A stretch of 64,000 nucleotides of DNA, taken from Flagellimonas chongwuensis. Its GTDB lineage: Bacteria > Bacteroidota > Bacteroidia > Flavobacteriales > Flavobacteriaceae. The notes beneath the pieces are model-generated. The model saw nothing but the letters and a program-made list of their open reading frames with translations, was not told the origin of the DNA and ran no database searches. Of the stretch, positions 7,820-15,582 are shown in pieces. The stretch spans positions 992,001-1,056,000 of the forward strand of contig NZ_WYET01000001.1 in assembly GCF_013376415.1 (NCBI RefSeq), read 5' to 3'. Every line of letters starts with the position of its first letter. Position 1 is the first letter of the stretch. The position numbers were made by a program, and so were the translations under genes.

Positions 7820-10800
7820 TTAAAATGATGCCCTTACGGTAAGGCCATATCTTCTGGTGGACGGACCGGTGAAGAAATCAATTCCTTGTCCGTTACCAAC
7901 TCCTGTACTCGATGAGTTGGTATCGTATCTGACGTCATCGGGGAAGTTCACGGCCTTGTACCATAAGTTGGATCCTGAAAGCGTTAATGATAGGCTTCCG
8001 AAAGGGGTTTTCTCCAACATTTTCTTTGGAATGGAATACCCCAATGAAGCTTCCTGTAACCTGATGGTGGTGCCATCAAATACGTTTACTTCGTTGATAT
8101 CTCCCCCAAAAAAGGTATTGAAACCAAACTCGGTTGCTGTAATGGCTACGTTATTTGGGCTTCCATCGGCAAAAACCCCTGGGAGTATATAATTTGATTC
8201 TCTATCAATTGGATTATCAGGATCAACAACTCCACGCCCTATCAGTCCTGCCGTTGTTACCGAATACACATCTCCACCATGGCGATATTGCAAGTTGGCC
8301 GAAAGGGTGAAGTTCTTAAAGCTGATGGTCGGAATCATGGCAGTGGTCCAGTCTGGGTTTGGGTCGCCAATTTCGGTGATGTTGTTGTCCACCAGGTATC
8401 TACCATTTGGCCCTACCACTTTGTTGCCGTTATCATCTCTTTGGATGGTGCTGCCGAGCAATACCCCAAATGGTCTGCCTTCCACGGCATAGTTGGCAGC
8501 TTCACCGGCTACCGCGAAGGTCAACAAAATGTTGTTGGTTCCCTCAGCCAAGTCGGTCACCGTGGTTTCACTGGCGGTAAAGTTTCCTGCAAGGTTAAAA
8601 CCGATGCCTGCTTCGCTTTCCCTGAGTATGGTAAGGTCGTAATCGGCTTCTATACCTTTGGTTTCAACCTCCCCAATATTTACAAAAGTGGAGCGGAAAC
8701 CTGTTGAGCTGTCCAATGTACGGTTGGTAATCAGGTCTGTAGTCGACTTTTGATACAAACTGACATTAAAGTTCAACCTATTAAAAAGGCGTGTATCTAG
8801 ACCTATTTCCAGCTCCTGCACTCTTTCTGGCGAGAGATCGCGGTTACCCAGTACATCAGAAACGGTATTTCCGGAAACCACGTTGCCATTGAGGTCTACA
8901 AATGTTCTGGAATTCAAGGTGAGTACATCCCTAGTGTTAAATGGAGTTGGGAAACCTGCGGATGAACCGTAACCTACCCTAAGTTTTGCATAGTTGAGTA
9001 CATTCCCCTGCAATGCAGGAAAGGCTGTGGTAGGAATAAAGGATAAACTGGCTCCCGGGTAAAACAGGGAATTGTTTTCTCTTTCCAATGTGGACGACCA
9101 GTCGTTTCTCCCCACTACGTTTAAATACAATAAATCTTTATAGGACAGGGTTGCATCCAAATAAATACCAACAAGATTTTCCTCGAAGTTTTGATTCAGA
9201 TCGGTACCAGAAAAGGAGTTTATGGAGGATGGAGTCGTAAAATTATAATGTTCAAGCACTCCAAAAACCAATTGTCCTTGACTCTCTATACCGTCCTGTG
9301 CATAGGTGTCTCTACGACTATTGGCGCCCAAGGTGGCGGTAAGGTTCAAATCTTCGGAAAGATTTTTCTCTGCACTTAGAATCAAATCGTGGTTCCAAAT
9401 CGAGTTTCGAACGGAGGTAGTCCTTAAAATTCCCAACGTAGGTCCATCAACGCCGCCTCTGTTCTGTCCGTATGAGTTTAATTCGGTATATGTATCCAGA
9501 CCCACTCGGTAAGTCAGGTTCATCCAATCGTTCAAGGCATAGCTCATGGAAACGTTTCCAGTAAATCGGTCGGTTTCTTGACTGGTTTTTGAGTTGGCAA
9601 CGGTCCAGTATGGATTTTGGATATCGTTACCTGACCTATAGTACAAGCTTCGGCCATCCGCTGCTTGGAATGGAAGATTGGTCAAATCGATGTTTCTTGG
9701 CGTGTAAAGTACGTCACCAAATATGGCTGAGCCATTAAAAGCGGCACCACTACCTGTACTCACGGCATTTGGAGGTGACTTGTAGCCTGTTCTGGCAAAA
9801 TTGAAGACCCCGGACACGGTAAAGTTGTTGGATAGTACCGCATTTCCACCTAAACTGAAGTTGTTACGTAGCAACTTGTTGCCAGGGGTGACCCCGATAT
9901 CTTCCGTACGGCCGTAATTCGCATTGAAATTTACTTTTTCGGAACCACCACGAACATTTACGGAGGTGCTGTATACATATCCCGTCCTGAAGAATTCTTC
10001 AACTCCATTATAAGGTTGGTACGGATATTCAACACTCAGTAAATCTTCATAACCGGCAATTAAGGTTGGGTCGGCGATATAGTTGAACGGGTGTTGTGTC
10101 AATGCCACTCCGTTTGGACCAGTTCTTATGTATTGGGCTGCCGTGGCAATACCATCATCGTCAGTACGGTCAAAACGAGGGCCCCAGTTACTGAAGAAGA
10201 ATCCAAATCCTTGATGGAATCCACTACCATAGTCGTTTTGGAACTTTGGGAGTACGGCATTGGACATAAATATGGACTGTGTAACGGAAACTTCTGTTTT
10301 GGAAGGGGCATCTCCAGAAGCGGAACCTTTTGTTGTGATCAGTATCACACCATTTCTACCTCGGTTGCCATAGAGTACCGTTGCGCTCAACCCTTTCAAT
10401 ACGCTTACACTTTCAATATTGTTCGGGTCAAGGTCAAGAAATCGGCTGGATTCCGTATTTCCGTCCAAAAAGTTGGTCTGTGTATTGGTTCCTGAATCAA
10501 AGGGAATCCCATCGACAATAAATAAGGGTTGATTGGACTGTGTTGCCGAAGAATACCCTCTAATGATTATGTTGGTTCCCGAACCGGACATACCGTTATT
10601 GGAAGTAATGTTCACCCCGGCAACTTTACCGTTCAGTACCCTGGCAACATCCGCTTCCGGTCTTGATTCTACCTTGTCGGATTCCACCGTGGTTACCGAA
10701 TAGCCCAAGGAACGCTTTTCCCGGACTATACCCTGTGCGGTGACCACTACTTCTTCCAGTTGCGATGCGTCTTCCTCCATTTGAACGTTCAAAACGCTTG

Positions 10801-11062
10801 CTGCACCTACGTTTCTCTCAAGTGTTCTTTGCCCTAAATAGGAGAATACAAGGACATCTCCTTCGTTGGCCTCGATGGCATAGTTGCCATCAAAATCGGA
10901 CTGAGTTCCCTTAACGGTGCCTTTCACAACAATGTTGACACCGGGCAAGGGTACCCCGTCTTGGTCGGTGACCGTACCGGTAACCGTTTTTTCTTGAGCG
11001 TGGACAAATGCAATGGATAGACACATGGCCAATAGCGCTCCAAACAGTTTCTTTACTTTCAT
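7820..11062 (-). CDS. SusC/RagA family TonB-linked outer membrane transporter
   Basis: A 1080-residue protein. It has a signal peptide (ALLAMCLSIAFVHAQ), then a carboxypeptidase-regulatory-like domain (VTGTVTDQDGVPLPGVNIVVKG, about residues 27-105). The TonB-dependent plug domain includes ESVSVLKGLSATVLYGNRG and NGVILITTKG. A ~830-residue beta barrel ends in RRYGLTVRASF, with the usual C-terminal Phe. It imports a nutrient bound by the SusD partner downstream, powered by TonB. It is the first gene of the operon. Two AraC-type regulators lie upstream on the same strand and are candidate controllers. Confidence 0.95.
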   Translation of the reverse strand: MKVKKLFGALLAMCLSIAFVHAQEKTVTGTVTDQDGVPLPGVNIVVKGTVKGTQSDFDGNYAIEANEGDVLVFSYLGQRTLERNVGAASVLNVQMEEDASQLEEVVVTAQGIVREKRSLGYSVTTVESDKVESRPEADVARVLNGKVAGVNITSNNGMSGSGTNIIIRGYSSATQSNQPLFIVDGIPFDSGTNTQTNFLDGNTESSRFLDLDPNNIESVSVLKGLSATVLYGNRGRNGVILITTKGSASGDAPSKTEVSVTQSIFMSNAVLPKFQNDYGSGFHQGFGFFFSNWGPRFDRTDDDGIATAAQYIRTGPNGVALTQHPFNYIADPTLIAGYEDLLSVEYPYQPYNGVEEFFRTGYVYSTSVNVRGGSEKVNFNANYGRTEDIGVTPGNKLLRNNFSLGGNAVLSNNFTVSGVFNFARTGYKSPPNAVSTGSGAAFNGSAIFGDVLYTPRNIDLTNLPFQAADGRSLYYRSGNDIQNPYWTVANSKTSQETDRFTGNVSMSYALNDWMNLTYRVGLDTYTELNSYGQNRGGVDGPTLGILRTTSVRNSIWNHDLILSAEKNLSEDLNLTATLGANSRRDTYAQDGIESQGQLVFGVLEHYNFTTPSSINSFSGTDLNQNFEENLVGIYLDATLSYKDLLYLNVVGRNDWSSTLERENNSLFYPGASLSFIPTTAFPALQGNVLNYAKLRVGYGSSAGFPTPFNTRDVLTLNSRTFVDLNGNVVSGNTVSDVLGNRDLSPERVQELEIGLDTRLFNRLNFNVSLYQKSTTDLITNRTLDSSTGFRSTFVNIGEVETKGIEADYDLTILRESEAGIGFNLAGNFTASETTVTDLAEGTNNILLTFAVAGEAANYAVEGRPFGVLLGSTIQRDDNGNKVVGPNGRYLVDNNITEIGDPNPDWTTAMIPTISFKNFTLSANLQYRHGGDVYSVTTAGLIGRGVVDPDNPIDRESNYILPGVFADGSPNNVAITATEFGFNTFFGGDINEVNVFDGTTIRLQEASLGYSIPKKMLEKTPFGSLSLTLSGSNLWYKAVNFPDDVRYDTNSSSTGVGNGQGIDFFTGPSTRRYGLTVRASF

Positions 11063-11373
11063 ACGAATAAAGTTTTGTTAGTAATTTGAAATGAGTTAGT
11101 GCAACTGAGAAAGGTGGACGGCGCTAGGAAATTGATAGCTAATTCAAATAATACTTCTGGGAAGTGAACAAAACTCAATGGATTTTGTCTTTTTAAGAAG
11201 TAGAGCCTCTCACCGCCCTACCTTTACAATTGCATAACAAATCAACTTATAAGTGTGTAGGAGAGGGTACTTTTTAAACGGCTAGAACCTCAAAAAGATG
11301 GAAGCCCTTGGGGAAGTACCGTTTTTAACACTTGTCGCAATGTTTTATAACAATTTGATAATGAATCATTAAA
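11063..11373. other. Intergenic region upstream of susC
   Basis: About 310 bases between the susC start and the terminator of the upstream AraC gene. It must hold the susC promoter, but I find no exact TAnnTTTG on the minus strand within 220 bases of the start. It has no coding frame of note. Confidence 0.4.
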
Positions 11374-11399
11374 AAACCTCTTGGTGTTCCAAGAGGTTT
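11374..11399 (-). terminator. Terminator after the short AraC-type gene
   Basis: Perfect 11-base arms AAACCTCTTGG and CCAAGAGGTTT around the loop TGTT. On the minus strand they are followed by a T run. It is 36 bases past the stop at 11436. Confidence 0.88.
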
Positions 11400-11435
11400 G
11401 TGTGGGAATAGCTCTTAACGATTTAGATTCCGCCG

Positions 11436-11918
11436 TTACACCATTTGCATTTCGTGTTGCCTATCGATATTAGTGCTTACCGCAGCTCGGTAATCGTTGG
11501 GGCTATACCCGGTAATTTTCTTAAAGGCGCTGTAAAAGCTGTTTTTACTGTTAAAACCAACTTCGTACATAATCGCCTTTACACTGAGGGAGGGGTCTTC
11601 TACCAGAAGATCTTTGGCCTCTTCAATTCTGTATTCGTTCAAGAACGAATAAAAATTCTTGGAGAAGAAGGTATTGATTACCTGTGAAACCTTATACCTG
11701 TTTTCCTTAATATGATCAGCAAGGTCATCAAGGCAAAGGGTATTGTCCCGGTAGATCTTGTTCTGATCAAAGGCATTCTTGATTTTTCTTCGAATCAAAA
11801 CAGCTTCCTCCCCAGTTAATCCGGACTTTTTGTACTTTTCATTACTGTCCGTTTGGGCCAAAGTCCGTTCAGGGCCCACAACGTACTTTACAACGAATTG
11901 TTTTAGTAGTTGTCTCAT
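11436..11918 (-). CDS. Short AraC-family transcriptional regulator (DNA-binding domain only)
   Basis: A 160-residue protein. Residues ~60-150 form an AraC-type double helix-turn-helix: TLCLDDLADHIKENRYKVSQ, FYSFLNEYRIEEAKDLL, then VKAIMYEVGFNSKNSFYSAFKK and TGYSPNDYR. The segment before it (KYKKSGLTGEEAVLIRRKI) resembles the linker of the upstream 506-residue regulator (KYVKSGLTDSLSQELKHQL). It is therefore probably a paralogue that has lost the membrane sensor part. Both proteins start with MRQ, and both genes share an upstream motif. It may be a soluble regulator of the Sus operon downstream. It could also be a remnant. Confidence 0.82.
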   Translation of the reverse strand: MRQLLKQFVVKYVVGPERTLAQTDSNEKYKKSGLTGEEAVLIRRKIKNAFDQNKIYRDNTLCLDDLADHIKENRYKVSQVINTFFSKNFYSFLNEYRIEEAKDLLVEDPSLSVKAIMYEVGFNSKNSFYSAFKKITGYSPNDYRAAVSTNIDRQHEMQMV

Positions 11919-11979
11919 TGATTGATGATTTTTGATTGATGACTACTAGTTAGCTAGAAAACCAATTTTTTTAGGTGTT

Positions 11980-12000
11980 CCCGATAAGAGTTTACCCTTG
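11980..12000 (-). promoter_or_regulatory. Shared upstream motif, copy 1
   Basis: CCCGATAAGAGTTTACCCTTG (plus strand shown in parts: CCCGATAAGAG then TTTACCCTTG) lies 62-82 bases upstream of the short AraC gene and overlaps the stop of the longer one. It matches copy 2 at 13594-13614 in 20 of 21 positions. It could be an operator or a remnant of a tandem gene duplication. Confidence 0.5.
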
Positions 12001-13512
12001 CTTTAGGGCATTGAGGTATTCGCTGGGAGTAAGTTGGGTGTCTTTCTTAAAAGCTTTATTGAAAGAGACTTTGTTGTTGTAGCCGACCTCGTAGGCAACA
12101 TCAATAATGTTCAGTTCATTTTCTTGAGCCAGCAGTTCCTTTGCTTCTTGGATACGATGGGAGTTTACAAACTCACGAAAGCTCATATTAAAGTGCTCAT
12201 TGATAAGTTGCGAGGCATTGTGGCGTGTCGTGTCCAATTTTTCGGCGACCATGTCCAGATTGATATCGCTTTTCCTGTACAATTTTTCATTGTGGAAGAG
12301 GTCGCTCAACTGATGTTTCAGTTCTTGTGACAAACTATCTGTTAGCCCGGACTTTACATATTTCGGAAAAAGAGGATTGGTATAGGCATATCGTCCACTG
12401 AATACATCGGGCTGAACATTGGCGGCATATCCCACGTATAATACCATAGTGCTTAAAAGAATAATGGGCGCATGGTAAAGGATCCCACTATTGTTACCGG
12501 TTATAATGTACGCACCATATATAAGGTAGATTACAACATAGCTAACATGTATTAGATAAATGTTCTTTTGCCAAGTCCTCGTCTTCTTGCTCAGTTCGGA
12601 TGTATTCTTGCTCAAGATCAAGTGAACAAAAAAAGCATATATCCCGAGGGATAAGGATTTGAGTGCAACCATTAGCACTAGCTTGGTTGAATCCCCAGGA
12701 TTTAAACCTTCTTCCAGTCTTTGCAGCATTTGGTTGATTTTTTCTGTCCCGGAAAACCCATAAACTGTAAATATGAGATAGATTGTCAGGATTACTGTTG
12801 GCAGAAAGTGCCACAAATCCGTTTTATTTAAATCCGATGATTTTGATACCCTTTTGAAATATAGAAAAAGCAGGGGCCCATATAGAAAGGAACACCAGGT
12901 CGACATCAAATAGGTGTGGGGAAATACGAACACATAATTGGTCTGGTTGACGCATATGTTCAGAATAAATAGGGAATGAATAAACACAAAAGTGGCAATA
13001 AGGTTTCTAGCCTGTTTATCAATTTTTTTGTTGATGACCAGCATGAACGTTACGTAGAACCCAATAAGGGACACAAAAAAGTAAAATACGGACCACGTAT
13101 TTATTTTTGGCAAAACAGTGCCCGATAATTTTTGAAATTCTTGGTTCCCTCGAATTCCATCAAAATCCTCATGCAATAAAAAAGTGGGCTGAAAATCGAT
13201 TTTGAAATAATCGTATATATGTCCTATTGACTCTTCTGGTTTCTTCAATGCAGCCTGACTAAGCGCCAACTTTTTTAAAATGTGTATTTTATCTTCCTCA
13301 TTGCTAACGTTAAGATTCTTTTGATATAAGGGGACAGCCTCTTCAAATCGGTGAATATTGAAATAATAGTCTGCCCAATCCAATGAATCTTTAAAGGTTT
13401 CTGCTGTGGGTGCAGGAAAACCACCATAACCGCTGCTTACGGTAAGGCCATAGGTAAACGTAAGGTTTAGCCATAGAAGTAGTAAGACAATATAGTTGGT
13501 AGATTGTCTCAT
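11992..13512 (-). CDS. AraC-family regulator with membrane-spanning sensor region
   Basis: A 506-residue protein. The N-terminus has a signal peptide (IVLLLLWLNLTFTYG) and a TPR-like helical stretch (SLDWADYYFNIHRFEEAVPLYQKNL). Residues ~135-370 hold about seven hydrophobic helices (WSVFYFFVSLIGFYVTFMLV and others). The C-terminal ~110 residues are an AraC-type HTH: INLDMVAEKLDTTRHNASQ, FREFVNSHRIQEAKELL, IIDVAYEVGYNNKVSFNKAFKK. Such membrane-bound AraC regulators are common in Bacteroidota and respond to an extracytoplasmic cue. It lies upstream of a shorter paralogue and the SusCD operon, so nutrient sensing is a reasonable inference. Confidence 0.87.
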   Translation of the reverse strand: MRQSTNYIVLLLLWLNLTFTYGLTVSSGYGGFPAPTAETFKDSLDWADYYFNIHRFEEAVPLYQKNLNVSNEEDKIHILKKLALSQAALKKPEESIGHIYDYFKIDFQPTFLLHEDFDGIRGNQEFQKLSGTVLPKINTWSVFYFFVSLIGFYVTFMLVINKKIDKQARNLIATFVFIHSLFILNICVNQTNYVFVFPHTYLMSTWCSFLYGPLLFLYFKRVSKSSDLNKTDLWHFLPTVILTIYLIFTVYGFSGTEKINQMLQRLEEGLNPGDSTKLVLMVALKSLSLGIYAFFVHLILSKNTSELSKKTRTWQKNIYLIHVSYVVIYLIYGAYIITGNNSGILYHAPIILLSTMVLYVGYAANVQPDVFSGRYAYTNPLFPKYVKSGLTDSLSQELKHQLSDLFHNEKLYRKSDINLDMVAEKLDTTRHNASQLINEHFNMSFREFVNSHRIQEAKELLAQENELNIIDVAYEVGYNNKVSFNKAFKKDTQLTPSEYLNALKQG

Positions 13513-13593
13513 TTTGATTGATGATGAATTAGTATTAACAATTTATGAAAATACCATGTTAAAAACGTTAACAAACTATTAAAGTAGGTAAGC

Positions 13594-13614
13594 CCCGATA
13601 AAAGTTTACCCTTG
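13594..13614 (-). promoter_or_regulatory. Shared upstream motif, copy 2
   Basis: A 21-base element with one mismatch to 11980-12000, placed 82-102 bases upstream of the longer AraC gene. Both genes also have ATTGATTGATGAT-like or TTGATTGATGATG runs next to their start codons. The consensus core is CCGATAARAGTTTACCCTTG. Confidence 0.5.
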
Positions 13615-13654
13615 AAATACCCCTGTAAGGGCGTAGGCTTTGGAAGAATTGCAT

Positions 13655-13688
13655 AAAAAAAGCCGAGAAAATCTTTCTCGGCTTTTTT
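13655..13688 (-). terminator. Original chromosomal terminator of the initiator tRNA
   Basis: A strong hairpin: AGCCGAGAAA pairs with TTTCTCGGCT around the loop ATC, flanked by A7 and T6 runs, so it could work in both directions. It lies 3 bases past the tRNA 3' remnant (attL) in the minus-strand direction. It therefore probably ended the tRNA transcript before the ICE inserted. Confidence 0.85.
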
Positions 13689-13690
13689 GT

Positions 13691-13738
13691 TTCTAGTAGC
13701 GGGGACTGGACTCGAACCAGCGACCTTCGGGTTATGAG
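13691..13738 (-). other. attL: 3' remnant of the initiator tRNA gene
   Basis: 48 bases that match 48617-48664 at 46 positions, in the same orientation. They cover tRNA positions 32 to 73 plus a few bases past the 3' end. The 5' half of the tRNA is missing, so this copy cannot make a tRNA. The two differences are at 13704 (tRNA position 66) and 13721 (position 49). It marks the left end of the ICE. Confidence 0.93.
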
Positions 13739-13844
13739 TTTTTGATACTAATATAATAACCTAGCACAATACCTTTGTATATCAATGATTTATAGGATGA
13801 ATAATTAAATTTCATATCATTTAATATCAAACAAAATCAATAAA

Positions 13845-13864
13845 TGTTGTACCTATGTTGTACC
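13845..13864 (+). repeat. ICE end repeat, left copy (candidate integrase arm site)
   Basis: TGTTGTACCTATGTTGTACC, itself two copies of TGTTGTACC 11 bases apart (one helical turn). The same 20 bases recur at 48553-48572 in the same orientation. It lies 107 bases inside attL and 36 bases before the integrase start. Paired direct repeats flanking att cores are how lambda-type integrases recognise arm sites. Confidence 0.7.
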
Positions 13865-13899
13865 TGAAATTAGTATATTTATAATCAAAATATTTTGGG

Positions 13900-15105
13900 A
13901 TGGCAACAGTTCGAGTAGTATTAAGAAAGAAGAAAAACAAATCTGGATTACTTCCAATTGCAATTAGGATTACAAAAGACCGCAAAAGCTCTTATCTAAA
14001 CACAGGCCAATACATCGAAGAAAAATATTGGGATGAAAAAAATCGTAATATTAGGAAATCACATCCTAATTCCAGTGTACTGAACAATTTTATTGCGACT
14101 AAAGTTGCAGAAGCAAACGATAAGGTCATAAAGTCTGAAATGAACCCTGAATATCAGACGGTTTCAGAAATAAAAAATAAAATTATAGTTACTAAAGGTC
14201 TTGATTTTTTTGCTGTAGCAGAAATGCATCTTCAAAATCTTAAGAATAGAAACAAACACCATCAATATGACACTGAATTAGGCAGACTTAAAAAATTCAA
14301 GGAATTTCTCGGTAAGGATTCACTTCCGTTCAATAAACTTAATGTTACTGTTCTTAAAAAATTTGAAACCTATCTCTTACATCAAAAAAGCCTTTCGCCC
14401 AGAACGGTAGTTAATTATCTTATACTTATTAGAACGGTCTTTAATTTAGCTATTTCAGAATCCATTACCGACAGAGGTTTATACCCTTTTGGGAAAGGCA
14501 AAATGACCATCAGAATACCTGAATCTCAAAAAATAGGTTTTTCCGAAGCAGAAATTCAAAAACTGGAAAATGCTAGAGGAATAACCGAAGCTCAGCAAAA
14601 AGCAATTCATATTTGGCTTGTGAGTTTTTACTTTGCAGGAATAAGAGTAGGTGATGTTCTTAAACTAAAATGGTCAGATTTTAATGACGGGCGATTACTC
14701 TATCGAATGAACAAAAACAGCAAGTTAGTTTCTCTAAAAGTTCCAGATAAGGCTATAGATATTTTTAATCTATATAGAGAAAGCTCATCTTATGATGATC
14801 TTATATTTCCGCAATTAAAAAGTATAGATTTTAGGGATTCTGAAGAAGTAACAAGGCGTACACAATCGATAACGAGAAATCTGAACAGAAGATTAAAGAT
14901 TGCTGCCAAGCAATTAGGTATAAAAAAGAATATAAGTATGCACATTGCTAGACATAGCTTTGGAAATATCTCTGGGGATAAAATACCGATTCAAATGTTG
15001 CAAAAATTATATCGCCATTCTTCGGTGACAACAACTATTCGGTACCAAGCCAATTTTATACATAAAGATGCTGATGACGCATTGGATAGCGTGGTCAATT
15101 TCTAA
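13900..15105 (+). CDS. int: Tyrosine-recombinase integrase of the ICE
   Basis: A 401-residue protein. It has an N-terminal Arm DNA-binding-like domain (VRVVLRKKKNKSGLLPIAIRITKD), then a SAM-like core-binding domain (residues ~105-205, with LSPRTVVNYLILIRTVFNLA). The C-terminal catalytic domain shows Arg249 in AGIRVGDVLKLKW, His348 and Arg351 in HIARHSFG, His373 in YRHSSVTTTIR and the nucleophile Tyr382. The set is complete. It would recombine attP with the initiator tRNA gene and, with an excisionase, reverse this. It lies directly inside attL and reads into the element. The length is normal for the Bacteroidota phage-integrase-SAM-like group. Confidence 0.95.
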   Translation: MATVRVVLRKKKNKSGLLPIAIRITKDRKSSYLNTGQYIEEKYWDEKNRNIRKSHPNSSVLNNFIATKVAEANDKVIKSEMNPEYQTVSEIKNKIIVTKGLDFFAVAEMHLQNLKNRNKHHQYDTELGRLKKFKEFLGKDSLPFNKLNVTVLKKFETYLLHQKSLSPRTVVNYLILIRTVFNLAISESITDRGLYPFGKGKMTIRIPESQKIGFSEAEIQKLENARGITEAQQKAIHIWLVSFYFAGIRVGDVLKLKWSDFNDGRLLYRMNKNSKLVSLKVPDKAIDIFNLYRESSSYDDLIFPQLKSIDFRDSEEVTRRTQSITRNLNRRLKIAAKQLGIKKNISMHIARHSFGNISGDKIPIQMLQKLYRHSSVTTTIRYQANFIHKDADDALDSVVNF

Positions 15106-15118
15106 ACCATCCTAATTT

Positions 15119-15153
15119 TGCAACACAGTTGCATCTAAATCTTTTTACCTTTG
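15119..15153 (+). promoter_or_regulatory. Metal-operon promoter with a TGCAAC-ACA-GTTGCA operator
   Basis: A perfect inverted repeat (TGCAAC, 3-base spacer, GTTGCA) lies at 15119-15133. TACCTTTG at 15146-15153 exactly matches the -7 consensus TAnnTTTG. The repeat covers the -33 region, so a bound repressor would block the promoter. The operon it precedes encodes a Fur-family regulator, which is the obvious candidate. The -7 element ends only 4 bases before the GTG start, so the mRNA may be nearly leaderless. Confidence 0.62.
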
Positions 15154-15157
15154 TTTC

Positions 15158-15463
15158 GTGAAAATATTTACAATCATACTATCCTTATACTTTTTGGCGC
15201 TCAATTTTGCGCCTTGTAGCGATACCGTTCCTGATAGCGAAGATACACAACTTGAATTTTCACAAACAACAGATGCAGACCATTACGATAGCGATCTATG
15301 TTCACCGTTCTGTCAATGTCATTGCTGTCACGTACATACTATCGACTTTGAGCTAATGACCTTTGAGCCATTTCAAGATCCAATCTCAAATATGATCCTT
15401 ACTTCTTTTCAACACCACGGCAAGGATTTCCACACTTCGCTTTTTCAGCCACCTCGGGCATAA
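15158..15463 (+). CDS. DUF6660-like small secreted Cys/His-rich protein
   Basis: A 101-residue protein starting at GTG. The hydrophobic N-terminus (IFTIILSLYFLALNFAPCSD) is a signal peptide, possibly of lipoprotein type. A metal-ligand-rich stretch follows (HYDSDLCSPFCQCHCCHVH, about residues 42-60), then a tail with more His. I recall such proteins ahead of CusA/CzcA pumps in Bacteroidota under DUF6660. The ligand cluster and position suggest periplasmic metal binding or delivery to the pump, which is inference. It is the first gene of the metal operon. Confidence 0.7.
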   Translation: MKIFTIILSLYFLALNFAPCSDTVPDSEDTQLEFSQTTDADHYDSDLCSPFCQCHCCHVHTIDFELMTFEPFQDPISNMILTSFQHHGKDFHTSLFQPPRA

Positions 15464-15570
15464 TTCAGTTTTCATAGGATAACTATATCCTTTTTTGAAG
15501 TTTTCCTAATGGGAATGCTCAACTATGTTTTTGCTACGCGAAAACGCAAACTCGTTTTTTAACTGAATTA
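15461..15570. repeat. Inverted repeat spanning the gap before the metal pump
   Basis: TAATTCAGTT (15461-15470) and AACTGAATTA (15561-15570) are perfect complements 90 bases apart. The left arm includes the stop codon of the small protein. The right arm ends 12 bases before the pump start. They could pair in the mRNA and affect pump translation. Confidence 0.4.
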
Positions 15571-15582
15571 ATACATTAATCT

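Noticed and set aside
11063..11373. A canonical TTG / TAnnTTTG promoter for susC
   Set aside because: No exact -7 match was found on the minus strand near the start, so no site is claimed.
13691..13738. A second tRNA gene at the left ICE end
   Set aside because: Only positions 32-73 are present. The 5' half of the cloverleaf is absent.
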